This document shows positions 8,754 to 18,780 of a DNA stretch of 64,000 nt, in pieces; within the stretch, counting starts at the first letter, position 1, and each line of letters starts with the position of its first letter. Origin of the DNA: Pedobacter polaris (GTDB lineage Bacteria; Bacteroidota; Bacteroidia; Sphingobacteriales; Sphingobacteriaceae); assembly GCF_005116505.1 (NCBI RefSeq), contig NZ_SWBR01000003.1, positions 248,001 to 312,000 on the forward strand, given 5' to 3'. The notes beneath the pieces were generated by a model. The model did not search any database, had not been told where the DNA came from, and was given only the letters and a program-made list of their open reading frames with translations. A program made the position numbers and the translations under genes.

Positions 8754-9431
8754 CTACTTAGTCTTAAATTTTTTCACTGTATTTAAATCGCCAATATTTC
8801 CAGCATATTCTGCTATCCTATTTTTTATTTCGAGATTTGTAGTATCAAAATTACTTGCAACCCATAAAACACCAATAGCAAATTTTTTATAACCTAAGCC
8901 TTTTTCTTTTTCTCCTTCTTTCTCATAATCTTCTCCATATCTAAAGGCTAACTCTCCAATGTCCTTTAGGTCTAAGAGTGTTATTTCTTTATTTTCTTTG
9001 CTTTTGTCTAATTGGAAAGACTTTTCTAAATCTGATGCCCCATCTTTGATATCCCCTAAATTTATTTTGCATAAACCTAGTTCTCTATAATTTACAGCAA
9101 AAGGACCATCTAATTTGTTTGCCAGCTCATACCATTTTATTCCATTTTCATAATCTTTTTGTAGATAATAACTATGTCATAAAGCACTTTTAACCAATTG
9201 ATGAGTGCTATCTGTTTTGTAAGTTTCTAGAAATTTATCAATCGCATTTTTATTAAGTTCAAATGCAGGTTCAATTTTTCCTTTTTCAAATTCATCTCCC
9301 GCATCAAGAGAATATTTTACCCCTTCATTAAATAATTTAAAAGCAACTTTTTCTTTAGTTTCCATACAAGATAATAAACTAGTTATCAACAATAAAATGC
9401 TCGCTAATCTATAATAATTATTTTTTGTCAT
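8754..9431 (-). pseudogene. TPR-like lipoprotein gene interrupted by an in-frame TGA
   Basis: The first 84 codons encode a lipoprotein start (MTKNNYYRLASILLLITSLLSC, lipobox LLSC with Cys22) followed by helical sequence. A TGA at 9177-9179 then stops translation. Reading on in the same frame gives 139 further codons without a stop, ending with TAG at 8754-8756, and the sequence is clearly protein-like: SYYLQKDYENGIKWYELANK resembles a TPR helix pair, followed by REL-G-CKINLGDIKDGASDLEK. The two parts join without a frame change, so a single nonsense change is the simplest explanation. A sequencing error or stop read-through are alternatives. If read through, the product is about 225 residues. 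The function is unknown. Confidence 0.75.
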
Positions 9432-9463
9432 TTCAAGTTTTTATTATGGACCAATCTCATATC

Positions 9464-10807
9464 TCACTTCTCCCTAACCTCCTTAAACCTCGTAAAAAAC
9501 AAAAGAGCTAATAAGCACAATGCAAAACCAACTACACCATTTAGCCTCAAACCGTAATCGTTTCCTGGGTCTTTACCATAAACCGTAAGCATAGCAAAAA
9601 TGGCTATACCCAACGTCTGGCCAAGTTTTACGAAAAGGTATTTTACAGCAAAAAACATTCCTTCATGATTTTCGCCTGTTTCTATAGTGTCTTTTTGAGC
9701 AATGTCTGCCAAGATAGCATTTGGTAGAATTCCTAAAGCGGCTAATGGAAACGATGCAAAAATTACCAATAGATACATCTGATTTGCAGGTTCAAAAGGT
9801 AATTTGCCTAAAAAGAAAATGGTAACAAATATTAAACTCAAAATGCCAAACGCTAAAAGTACGAGTGGTTTTTTTCCAAACTTTTTAGCGCTAACATTTA
9901 TAAACGGATAAAAAACTAAAGATAAAACAACCATCAACCCCATAAATTTACCGCCATCAGAATCTGGTAAACCCAATAAAACCGTAACGAAGTATAATAA
10001 ACCGCTACTCATCAAGCTCAAAGCAGTATAATAAGTAAAATCAGAAATCAAATAATATTTAAAATTGGCGTTTCTAAAAGTATTTTTAATTGCGGGTAAT
10101 AGTGGAATATGAGTTGGCTTACTATCTACATAATCCCTTTCTTTAATAAAAGCGATTGGCAAAATCATTACCAAACCAGAGAAAATGCTTAATCCCCAAA
10201 TGGTATATTGCAAAGCATGAAAACGCTCTGTAACGTGAAAAACTGTTTGAATTAAATCAGCAAAGTTATTGCAAAGCGCACCTAAAATCATCCCTAAAAC
10301 AAAACCAACTTGTTGAAAAGTAGAAAGCTTTACCTTTTCTTCAGGTGTATGTGTTAATTCTGCCAACAAAGCATTATAAGGAATAATATAAGTAGTAACT
10401 GAAATAAAAAATCCTGCCAATACAATAGTTAACCACCATGCATTATTTAAACTTTCACCCTTAACTATGGGGTAGAAAACTAAACTACAACATACTACCG
10501 CAGGTAAAATTGCCCAGCGCATAATAGGAAAACGTCTGCCCTTTGGATTTGTACTGCTATCACTCACCGAAGCAATTAATGGATCATAAGCCGCATCAAA
10601 TAACCTGCCCGAAGCTGCAATTAATGAAAGAATATTGAATGCGCCAAAAACCAATAATTGCGGCACTAAAGGAACTAATCCTGAATTACTCGGAGGTAAA
10701 TAAAAATAAGGTAACATCACGATAATAAGATTGGTCATGATACTCCAACCCATCATCCCGGCGCAATAAGCAATTTGTTTTTTAAAAGGTAGCGTTTGTA
10801 GTGGCAT
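9464..10807 (-). CDS. MFS transporter, glycoside-pentoside-hexuronide symporter type
   Basis: A 447-residue protein with about 12 transmembrane segments. The N-terminal stretch KKQIAYCAGMMGWSIMTNLI, FDAAYDPLIASVSDSS and the loop GRRFPIMRW resemble the GPH/sodium-galactoside symporter branch of the major facilitator superfamily, which moves sugars with a cation. Its ATG directly abuts the stop codon of the PLP enzyme gene upstream, so it is the last gene of a three-gene operon. Its link to an amino acid lyase and a permease is unusual for a sugar-type carrier, so the real substrate is uncertain. Confidence 0.82.
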   Translation of the reverse strand: MPLQTLPFKKQIAYCAGMMGWSIMTNLIIVMLPYFYLPPSNSGLVPLVPQLLVFGAFNILSLIAASGRLFDAAYDPLIASVSDSSTNPKGRRFPIMRWAILPAVVCCSLVFYPIVKGESLNNAWWLTIVLAGFFISVTTYIIPYNALLAELTHTPEEKVKLSTFQQVGFVLGMILGALCNNFADLIQTVFHVTERFHALQYTIWGLSIFSGLVMILPIAFIKERDYVDSKPTHIPLLPAIKNTFRNANFKYYLISDFTYYTALSLMSSGLLYFVTVLLGLPDSDGGKFMGLMVVLSLVFYPFINVSAKKFGKKPLVLLAFGILSLIFVTIFFLGKLPFEPANQMYLLVIFASFPLAALGILPNAILADIAQKDTIETGENHEGMFFAVKYLFVKLGQTLGIAIFAMLTVYGKDPGNDYGLRLNGVVGFALCLLALLFFTRFKEVREK

Positions 10808-11968
10808 TTAAATTTTTGAGAGGGCTTGTTCTAAATCAGCGATAATATACTCAGCTTCTTCCAATCCTACATAAATTCTTATCAACACGTGCCTATTATT
10901 GGCTGCATCGAAATCGGTTTTGCTAATTCCCGCACATGCTGGAATAATTAAACTTTCATAACCACCCCAAGAAACTGCCATTAAAATATGCTTTAAACCA
11001 TTGCAAAAAGTTTCAATTTTGGTTAGTTTTGAATCTTTTAAAACAATGCTGAATAATCCCCCACACTTTTTCATTTGTTTTTTGGCAAGAACTAAATCTT
11101 TGTTGTCTTTGCTAAAGGGATGTAAAACTTTCTCTATTTTAGAATGTGAATTTAAATAAGCGATTACTTTATCAGCAGTTTCGCTAATCTTTTCTAGTCT
11201 AATTGGTAATGTTCTTAATCCACGTAATAAAAGCCATGCATTTTGAGGAGCTAATGCTGCACCGATATTCAAATATTCTTTGTTGAAAATTTTTTCTAGT
11301 AAATCTTTCTTTCCTGTTAAAACACCGGCGACCACATCACTATGACCGGCCAAATATTTGGTGGCAGATTGCGCTACTAAATCAATTCCATACGCAATTG
11401 GTTGCTGATAAAGAGGAGAGCAATAACTATTATCAATCATTGTTAAAATACCTTTTCCTTTAGCAATTTTAGCTACAGCTTCTAAATCTTGCACATCGAA
11501 ACTAAAGGTATTTGGCGATTCGAGATAAATTAACTTTGTTTTATTGGTAATTGCCTTTTCGAACTGACTTAAATCTGTACCATCTATAAAAGTTGTTGTT
11601 ACCCCGTATTTGGGTAAAAATTCTTTAAATAATTTAATAGTCCAACTGTAAGGATTTTCGACGCATACTACTTCATCTCCACTTTGCAATAGTGCTAAAA
11701 TCGGAACTGTAATTGCTGCAATTCCACTGCTAAAAACCAAAGCATCTTCAGCTCCATCTAATGCAGCTAATTTTTTTCTTAAAATATCTATAGTTGGGTT
11801 AAATCCTCTTGAATATAAATTACCCTTATATTCATCAGCCAATGCCGCCCTAAAATCCTCAACAGTATTAAATTTAAAATTGCTAGTTTGAATAATCGGC
11901 GGAGCAATTGCATTAAAATAGTTTTCGCGTTCTTCGCCTAATTCATTTAATATGTATGATAAATCCAT
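10808..11968 (-). CDS. PLP-dependent trans-sulfuration enzyme (cystathionine gamma-synthase / methionine gamma-lyase family)
   Basis: A 386-residue Cys/Met-metabolism PLP enzyme. The Schiff-base lysine is K204 in SATKYLAGHSDVVAG. The substrate-loop region NLYSRGFNPTIDILRKKLAALD and the glycine-rich FSSGIAAI are typical of the family. It could act in methionine or cysteine synthesis or in breakdown of a sulfur amino acid, and sequence alone does not decide which. It lies between an amino acid permease (start and stop overlap by one base, TAATG) and the MFS gene (no gap), which suggests use of an imported substrate. Confidence 0.85.
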   Translation of the reverse strand: MDLSYILNELGEERENYFNAIAPPIIQTSNFKFNTVEDFRAALADEYKGNLYSRGFNPTIDILRKKLAALDGAEDALVFSSGIAAITVPILALLQSGDEVVCVENPYSWTIKLFKEFLPKYGVTTTFIDGTDLSQFEKAITNKTKLIYLESPNTFSFDVQDLEAVAKIAKGKGILTMIDNSYCSPLYQQPIAYGIDLVAQSATKYLAGHSDVVAGVLTGKKDLLEKIFNKEYLNIGAALAPQNAWLLLRGLRTLPIRLEKISETADKVIAYLNSHSKIEKVLHPFSKDNKDLVLAKKQMKKCGGLFSIVLKDSKLTKIETFCNGLKHILMAVSWGGYESLIIPACAGISKTDFDAANNRHVLIRIYVGLEEAEYIIADLEQALSKI

Positions 11969-13320
11969 TAGTTAGTTTTTACTTTTCTATTATTGAAAAA
12001 TCTAGAAATGAAGTAAATAACTACAAACCCTAAAAATATAATTAAACCATTTGTAGCAGCACTGGGGTCGTCACTATAAATACTAACGGTTACAAATAAA
12101 TACGCTGCGATAAAAATTATAGGCATAACCGGGTAAAATTTCATAGTATAAATAGTGCTTTTATCTAAGTGTGCTGTTGTTTTACGTAAATAGAAAATAG
12201 CTGCTGCAGAAAAAGCCATTCCGATGCTGTCCAGAAATATGGTATAATTCAAAATCTTATCAAAGGTTTGAGCATAAAATAAAGTTAGGATTGCAATAAT
12301 GGTAAATACTGTTAAACTCACAATCATTACATCATTTTTTTTGGTTTTTTTAGTAAAAATACTTGGTAAGGCTTTCTCTTCGCCCATGGCATACATTGCT
12401 CGTGGATTACTTAACAAATTCACGTTTACGTACCCTAAAACAGAAAAGAAAATTAATACAGAAAGAACCGTAAAACCAGCAGGGCCAAAAATTTTACCTG
12501 CTAAAATAGCGGCAATGCTTTCTGCGGTTTTTAGTTGTTCAAAGCCAATCACTCTCACATAGGCATAGTTTATAGCCATGTACAAGGTGATGATGATACC
12601 CAATCCAATAATGATAGAACGAGGAATAACTTTTTTGGCTTCTTTGGCCTCTCCACCAAAATTGATAGTTTGTTGATAGCCGCCAAAACTGAATGAAACA
12701 GCAATTAAGCATAGGCCAAGGGCTTTTCCATAATCACTCCATGTAGCAGGCAAACCAGATGTACTATTAAAAATTGGAGTAATACTGGAGGTTTGTTCCC
12801 CAAAAAACACAGCGCAAATTAAGGTGAGAACCATTACAATTTTAATCATGGTAAGCACATTCTGTGTTTTAGAGCTGGTTTTTAAGCCTAAAAGATTAAT
12901 GAGGTAAAATATGATAATACTTATAGCTGCAATAACAATTCGGTATTCAGCTGTTTGCATTTCAGGACTTAGTATCACCTTACTTAAATATTCTGCTCCA
13001 ATTAAGGAAACCCCAGCAACCGAGGCTGCATTGGAAACTATAATGATACAATTGATTGCAAATGCAATAGAAGGGTGGTAACAAACAGAGAAAATTTTAT
13101 AATATCCACCAGTAACGGGATAGCGAGAGCCTATTTCGGCATAGGTTAATGCACCGCATAAAGCCACGAAGCCACCAACGCCCCATGCTAAAAAGAATAA
13201 TTCTGGAATTTGTGCTTTATTCGCTACGTTAACAGGAGTTCTAAAAATTCCCATTCCAATAACCAAGCTCACAACAATCATTGCAAGGTCGAAAAGAGAG
13301 AGTTGTTTTTTTTCTGGCAT
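11968..13320 (-). CDS. APC-family amino acid permease
   Basis: A 450-residue amino acid/polyamine/organocation transporter with about 12 membrane helices. The N-terminal SLVIGMGIFRTPVNVA contains the unwound-helix GIGIF-like motif that binds the substrate amino group. GGFVALCGALTYAEIGSRYP is also characteristic. It is the first gene of the operon with the PLP enzyme and the MFS carrier, so uptake of a sulfur-containing or other amino acid for the lyase is plausible. The upstream region contains intergenic repeats, and I saw no riboswitch there. Confidence 0.86.
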   Translation of the reverse strand: MPEKKQLSLFDLAMIVVSLVIGMGIFRTPVNVANKAQIPELFFLAWGVGGFVALCGALTYAEIGSRYPVTGGYYKIFSVCYHPSIAFAINCIIIVSNAASVAGVSLIGAEYLSKVILSPEMQTAEYRIVIAAISIIIFYLINLLGLKTSSKTQNVLTMIKIVMVLTLICAVFFGEQTSSITPIFNSTSGLPATWSDYGKALGLCLIAVSFSFGGYQQTINFGGEAKEAKKVIPRSIIIGLGIIITLYMAINYAYVRVIGFEQLKTAESIAAILAGKIFGPAGFTVLSVLIFFSVLGYVNVNLLSNPRAMYAMGEEKALPSIFTKKTKKNDVMIVSLTVFTIIAILTLFYAQTFDKILNYTIFLDSIGMAFSAAAIFYLRKTTAHLDKSTIYTMKFYPVMPIIFIAAYLFVTVSIYSDDPSAATNGLIIFLGFVVIYFISRFFNNRKVKTN

Positions 13321-13622
13321 TGTGCTTAAAATTGATTTTGGAAGATACAGTTTTTTAGTCTTTAGTCAAAAGCCTTAACTAAGAGTAACTAGCTTGTGGC
13401 ATAAATTGGAAATGTTCATTTGTGGAAACTTTGTAATTGATTTGAACAGAGATTAGATTAAATTTGTAATGCTGAGTTGTTTACCGTACCCATTGTTCGT
13501 CATTGCGAGCAGTGAAACAATGAAGCAATCTATAAACTTTGATTTTGTTATCCTGAGGAACGAAGGCCCTCTTAATAGATTCTTCGCTGCGCTCTGAATG
13601 ACAAAATGTTAACGCAACAATT
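13321..13622. other. 302-bp divergent intergenic region with two repeats
   Basis: It separates the permease operon (minus) from parE (plus). It holds a CATTGCGAG-type element at 13498-13533 and an ATCCTGAG/CTCTGAATGAC palindrome at 13543-13606. No ORF, RNA gene or clear promoter was recognised. Confidence 0.5.
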
Positions 13623-15512
13623 ATGGCAGAACCGATTTATAACGAAGATAGTATTAAGTCACTTGATTGGCAGGAACACATTCGCCGCCGACCAGGGATG
13701 TATATTGGGAAACTTGGAGATGGTTCTGCACAAGACGATGGTATTTATGTGCTCCTAAAAGAAATTATGGATAACTCTATTGATGAGTTCATGATGGGTG
13801 CTGGAAAAACTATCGATATAACCTTAAGCGACCAAAAAGTAAATATTCGTGATTATGGCCGCGGTATCCCTTTGGGTAAAGTGATTGATTGCGTTTCGAA
13901 AATGAATACAGGTGGTAAGTATGATAGTAATGCTTTCCAAAAATCAGTTGGAATGAATGGCGTAGGTACAAAAGCTGTAAATGCATTATCTACCTCATTT
14001 GTGGTACAAAGTTATAGAGATGGTAAAACAAAAAAGGTAGAATTTAGTAAAGGTCTAATTACTTTAGAACACCCAGAAATTGAAACTACGCAACGCAATG
14101 GAACCGCGATAACTTTCTATCCCGATGAAACCATTTTTAGAAACTACCATTACATTCCAGATTTTGTAGAAAGTATGATTTGGAACTACGTGTTCCTGAA
14201 TACCGGCTTAGTTATCAATTTCAATAACCAAAAATATTTCTCGGAGCGTGGTTTATATGATTTATTATCAAAGCAAAACAAACCAGAAGAAATTCGCTAC
14301 CCAATAATTCATTTAAAGGGACATGATATTGAGTTAGCAATGACACACGGGCAGCAATATGGAGAAGATTACCATTCATTCGTAAATGGACAATATACCA
14401 CGCAAGGAGGAACACACCAGGCCGCATTTAGAGAAGCGGTAGTGAAAACCATTCGTGAGTTTTATAAAAAGGAATTTGATGCCAATGATGTAAGAGCCTC
14501 TATTATTGCCGCTGTTGCCATTCGTGTACAAGAGCCTGTTTTCGAATCGCAAACAAAAACTAAATTAGGTTCAGAAAAAATTGCTCCAGAAGGACAATCT
14601 GTCAGAGGTTTTGTTAACGATTTTGTAAAAAAAGAATTAGATGATTATTTACATAAACATGCAGATGTTGCAGATGCAATTTTAAAAAGAATAATCCAGT
14701 CTGAAAGAGAACGAAAAGATATAGCAGGTATTAAAAAACTAGCTAACGATAGAGCAAAAAAGGCATCACTTCACAATAAAAAATTAAGAGATTGTAAGGT
14801 TCATTTTAATACTACTCACGAAAAAAGATACGAAACTACACTGTTTATTACTGAAGGTGATTCTGCATCTGGCTCTATTACAAAAAGTAGAGATGTAGAC
14901 TGCCAAGCTGTGTTTAGTTTAAAAGGTAAGCCTTTAAATTGCTATGAACTGACTAAAAAAGTAGTGTATGAGAATGAAGAATTTAATCTTTTACAACATG
15001 CATTAAATATAGAGGATGGTTTAGAAGGCTTACATTATAATAATATTGTAATTGCAACAGATGCTGATGTAGACGGTATGCATATCCGTTTGTTAATGAT
15101 GACTTTCTTTTTGCAATTTTTTCCAGATTTGGTAAAAGCAGGGCATGTTTACATTTTGCAAACGCCTTTATTTAGGGTACGCAATAAAAAAGAAACCATT
15201 TATTGTTACAGTGAGGATGAACGAAGAGATGCCATTGACAAATTAGGAGGCAAACCGGAAATTACAAGATTTAAAGGTTTAGGAGAAATCTCTCCAGATG
15301 AGTTTGGATTATTTATTGGTAAGGATATTAGATTGGATCCTGTTATTTTAAAAGAACAAACCATTAAGAAGCTGTTAGAGTACTACATGGGTAAAAATAC
15401 ACCAGAAAGACAGCAGCATATTATTAAAAATTTAAGAATAGAAAAAGACGAAGTTAAAGAAGAAGAAAAAGAAAGAAATCTGGCAAACACAGAAGATTTA
15501 GAGGTTGCTTAA
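13623..15512 (+). CDS. parE: DNA topoisomerase IV subunit B
   Basis: A 629-residue type IIA topoisomerase ATPase subunit. The GHKL ATP site is visible ([36 protein letters not shown]), as is the TOPRIM domain ([10 protein letters not shown], near residue 410) with the metal-binding [10 protein letters not shown], and the C-terminal RFKGLGEI. The length and the lack of a large TOPRIM insertion fit ParE rather than GyrB. The partner ParC is on the same strand at 27141, separated by unrelated genes. It acts in the cytoplasm to separate linked daughter chromosomes. Confidence 0.92.
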   Translation: MAEPIYNEDSIKSLDWQEHIRRRPGMYIGKLGDGSAQDDGIYVLLKEIMDNSIDEFMMGAGKTIDITLSDQKVNIRDYGRGIPLGKVIDCVSKMNTGGKYDSNAFQKSVGMNGVGTKAVNALSTSFVVQSYRDGKTKKVEFSKGLITLEHPEIETTQRNGTAITFYPDETIFRNYHYIPDFVESMIWNYVFLNTGLVINFNNQKYFSERGLYDLLSKQNKPEEIRYPIIHLKGHDIELAMTHGQQYGEDYHSFVNGQYTTQGGTHQAAFREAVVKTIREFYKKEFDANDVRASIIAAVAIRVQEPVFESQTKTKLGSEKIAPEGQSVRGFVNDFVKKELDDYLHKHADVADAILKRIIQSERERKDIAGIKKLANDRAKKASLHNKKLRDCKVHFNTTHEKRYETTLFITEGDSASGSITKSRDVDCQAVFSLKGKPLNCYELTKKVVYENEEFNLLQHALNIEDGLEGLHYNNIVIATDADVDGMHIRLLMMTFFLQFFPDLVKAGHVYILQTPLFRVRNKKETIYCYSEDERRDAIDKLGGKPEITRFKGLGEISPDEFGLFIGKDIRLDPVILKEQTIKKLLEYYMGKNTPERQQHIIKNLRIEKDEVKEEEKERNLANTEDLEVA

Positions 15513-15633
15513 AAAATTGAATTTTACTTAAAAGAATAATTTTTTAACGTATAATTGCATATCCCTATTTGTTATTAAAAATCGCCATTAAAGTTATTTT
15601 TTGGCTTAATTAATTTTTTATTAACGAATTTCT

Positions 15634-17781
15634 ATGCCAATTTCATCCGAAAAAAACTCGTCAACTCGCTATGGTCTTGTAGTTTTTTTAATCTTAGCAT
15701 TATTTTTATGTGCAATTTTCTTTTACATTAGAAACAATAAGGGGCAACACCTTGCACATAATATCGAACAACTTACGGCGCTGAAAGAGGATTATCTGTT
15801 GATAGATTCTTGTATTGTTGTACTTTATAACGCTGATAATAATTGCAGGTTATATGCTGTAACTGGGCAAAAAGCATACATTCAAAAATTTGCTAGCGAT
15901 ATTAATTTTGTTTCAGGAATCTTAAATAATCTCAAAACTTCGGCTGAAAAGAATAAGCCCAAAAATCTTAGTGGGTTAGTTAATCAAAAAAGAGTACGAA
16001 CAGAACTCTATTTAAGGTTAAGACAGCTAACAGATAGTTTGATTAACTTATCTAATAATGTAGACACAAATGGAAATAAGGTGAAATATGAAGATAGCAA
16101 TGAGCTTACCTATAAACAGTTTAAAACAATGGTTACCATTGATACCATAAAATCATTGCCACTAGCTCAAAAAGAAAAAAACCTAATTGGTAGATTGGGA
16201 GATGCACTTAAACGTAAAAGCAAACCATCAGCAGATAATTCGACCAAAAGATATATAAGGACAGAAATTAAATTAGATACTTCACTGCAAAGTAAAAAGT
16301 TTAATAAACTCCAACTTAAAAACATGAATAATTATTTCCGCAATTTATATGCGGCAAATAATATGCTCAAGAAAAATGAAATTGTTATCCTGCAACTTAA
16401 TAATAGAATTATAACTGAAATTGTTTCACTACTGCAGCGCTATAAAAACAAAGAGATATCGTTCGCAAAACAAAATAGGAGTGAGTTAAAAGGTGATATC
16501 GATAAAACTATTAACAGTATCGATAAAATCTTTATGCTCAGCATAGGACTGCTTATTTTATTAGTTGTTGCTATATTATATAACTTATGGAAAATATTTA
16601 AAAATGAGAACGATTTAGTTAATCATAGTCAGAAGATCTCTCAGTATGCAGTTTCTAAGAGTAGATTTTTGGCGAACATGAGCCATGAAATTAGAACACC
16701 ACTAAATTCAGTAGTTGGATTTTCTGAGCAATTAAGCCAAGGAAAATTAGATGCGCAACAGCTGGAGCAAGTAAGTGCAATTAGAAGTTCTTCTATTATG
16801 TTGTTAGATGTTGTAAATGATATACTTGATTTTTCTAAATATGAAACCGGAAAAGTTTCTTTTGATAAGTTTTCTTTTGCCCCGTTTGATGCTATAACAG
16901 AAGTATTTAACAGTATTAAAATTCAGGCTACCAAAAAAGGAATTGAGTTTAAGAGTGATATTTCTTTTAAAAGGGATTTCTGTTTTTCTGGAGATTCTCT
17001 TCGTTTAAAGCAAGTAATGCTGAACTTATTAAGTAATGCAATTAAGTTTACAGCTAAAGGCTCAGTTACATTAAAGGCTGATGTAATACAAAATTCTAAA
17101 AAGCAAAGTGTACTAAAAATTCAAATTATTGATACCGGAATTGGAATTAAAGCCGAAGATATTGATATGATTTTTGATGAGTTTGCTCAGGTTTATCATT
17201 CCTCTACTAAAATTACACAGAAAGGTACAGGCCTTGGTTTAGCCATTTGTAAGAAAATTGTTGAGCTTCAAGGCGGACAAATCGGTGTTACAAGTGAAAT
17301 AGGTAAAGGTTCAATATTCGGTTTTGAAATTCCTTATGATACTTGTATAACTAATGATGCTTTAAAAAATGAGACTGTAGTTAGTATTAATGCCAATGGA
17401 GTTGAGGGTAAACATATTTTATTAGCAGATGATAATAAAATGAATATTCTATTGGCACAAACTGTACTCAAAAAATATAAAATGGTTACAAAGGCAGCTT
17501 ATGATGGTAGGGAAGCTTTTGAGCTATTTAAAATCGATAACTATGATTTAATCTTAACTGACATACAAATGCCAGAGATGGGTGGCATAGAACTTACTCG
17601 ATTAATAAGGTCTTATAATGACAAAGAGAAATCTATTGTTCCGATTTTAGGTGTAACAGCAAATGTTTTAGAAGAAGACCGTAAAAAATATATAGAATCT
17701 GGTATTGATGATTTAGTATTGAAACCATTCTCAGAAAAAGATTTAATAGATAAAATAGCCAAATACTTGAAAAAAGATTAA
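15634..17781 (+). CDS. hybrid sensor histidine kinase with receiver domain
   Basis: A 715-residue membrane-bound hybrid kinase. The first helix is at about residues 14-32 and the second at about 303-322, leaving a sensory region of about 270 residues outside the cytoplasm, mostly helical. Then come a dimerisation domain with phospho-acceptor H351 (SHEIRTPLNS), an ATPase domain (N box LLSNAIKF, DTGIGI, GTGLGLAI) and a C-terminal receiver (LLADDNKMN, phospho-acceptor aspartate in ILTDIQMPEMGG). There is no output DNA-binding domain. Its stop codon overlaps the end of the opposite-strand YihY gene within a shared TTAA. Confidence 0.9.
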   Translation: MPISSEKNSSTRYGLVVFLILALFLCAIFFYIRNNKGQHLAHNIEQLTALKEDYLLIDSCIVVLYNADNNCRLYAVTGQKAYIQKFASDINFVSGILNNLKTSAEKNKPKNLSGLVNQKRVRTELYLRLRQLTDSLINLSNNVDTNGNKVKYEDSNELTYKQFKTMVTIDTIKSLPLAQKEKNLIGRLGDALKRKSKPSADNSTKRYIRTEIKLDTSLQSKKFNKLQLKNMNNYFRNLYAANNMLKKNEIVILQLNNRIITEIVSLLQRYKNKEISFAKQNRSELKGDIDKTINSIDKIFMLSIGLLILLVVAILYNLWKIFKNENDLVNHSQKISQYAVSKSRFLANMSHEIRTPLNSVVGFSEQLSQGKLDAQQLEQVSAIRSSSIMLLDVVNDILDFSKYETGKVSFDKFSFAPFDAITEVFNSIKIQATKKGIEFKSDISFKRDFCFSGDSLRLKQVMLNLLSNAIKFTAKGSVTLKADVIQNSKKQSVLKIQIIDTGIGIKAEDIDMIFDEFAQVYHSSTKITQKGTGLGLAICKKIVELQGGQIGVTSEIGKGSIFGFEIPYDTCITNDALKNETVVSINANGVEGKHILLADDNKMNILLAQTVLKKYKMVTKAAYDGREAFELFKIDNYDLILTDIQMPEMGGIELTRLIRSYNDKEKSIVPILGVTANVLEEDRKKYIESGIDDLVLKPFSEKDLIDKIAKYLKKD

Positions 17782-18776
17782 ACTTCTGGACAATTTACTG
17801 TGTCCTCTGGATGTTGTGGAGGCAGAACTTCTACTTTCTTTTCTACAACAATTGTTTTTAAGTGAACTGCGTATTTTGAAGGACTAATTCCATTTTCAAA
17901 CTTCTCAGCATATGCTTGAGTAAATTCTGCACCAAAGTATAAAATGATGGATGTATAATAGATCCAAACTAATATTACGATTATTGAACTTGCAGCGCCA
18001 AATGCAGAGCCAGGATTACCTTTCTCGATATAAATACCTATGACATACTTACCCAAACTAAACATCAAAGCGGTAAATAAAGCTCCAATTAATGCAGGTT
18101 TCCATTTCAAAATTACATCAGGTAAAACCTTGAAAATAATAGCGAATATGGCTGTAACCACGGCTAATGTTAGAACATTTGTTACAATCAACATAAAAAA
18201 ACCTGAGATTTGTTCAATGCCAATTCTAGCGGCATAAATTTCTAGTTTATTGCCAATTCCTACTACAACACTGTTTATAACAAGAGAAACTAGAAGCAAA
18301 AACCCTAATGATGCAATTAATGAAAATGACAATAAGCGGTTTGTGATTAGCTTTTTCCAGCCCCTTTTAGGAACGGCTTTTACTTTCCAAATTTGATTAA
18401 TACTATCTTGAATTTCAATAAATATAGCAGTAGAACCTATAAGTAATGTAGCAATTCCTACAACTAAACCCATTGTGCTTTTGCCAGAGAGATTTGCATT
18501 TTCAACAAAGCCTCTCAATTGGTTTGCTGCATCTATACCAATCATCTCACTAATTTCTCCAAACAATTTGGTGTTGGGATCCATATTATCTCCTAAGAAG
18601 AGGCTAGCAGCAGAGATAATAATGATAATCAATGGTGTAAGTGAAAATATAGTATAATAAGCCAGTGATGCACTTAACTTCATTACCCTATCTTCCATAA
18701 ACCCTTTTCCAGCAGCTATAAATAAGTGATAAGTAATTATTGCTACATTTTTTACTTTTTTTAATAACCTAATCAT
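17778..18776 (-). CDS. YihY/virulence factor BrkB family membrane protein
   Basis: A 332-residue inner membrane protein of the YihY/BrkB (UPF0761) family with about six helices. Recognisable stretches are KLSASLAYYTIFSLTPLIIII and WKPALIGALFTALMFSLGKYVIGIYI. The molecular function is not settled; an older assignment as ribonuclease BN was wrong. A start at 18797 is possible but would overlap the upstream gene, so I prefer the ATG at 18776, which leaves 4 bases after the tamL stop. It is probably the last gene of a tamB-tamL-yihY unit. Confidence 0.85.
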   Translation of the reverse strand: MIRLLKKVKNVAIITYHLFIAAGKGFMEDRVMKLSASLAYYTIFSLTPLIIIIISAASLFLGDNMDPNTKLFGEISEMIGIDAANQLRGFVENANLSGKSTMGLVVGIATLLIGSTAIFIEIQDSINQIWKVKAVPKRGWKKLITNRLLSFSLIASLGFLLLVSLVINSVVVGIGNKLEIYAARIGIEQISGFFMLIVTNVLTLAVVTAIFAIIFKVLPDVILKWKPALIGALFTALMFSLGKYVIGIYIEKGNPGSAFGAASSIIVILVWIYYTSIILYFGAEFTQAYAEKFENGISPSKYAVHLKTIVVEKKVEVLPPQHPEDTVNCPEV

Positions 18777-18780
18777 ACTA

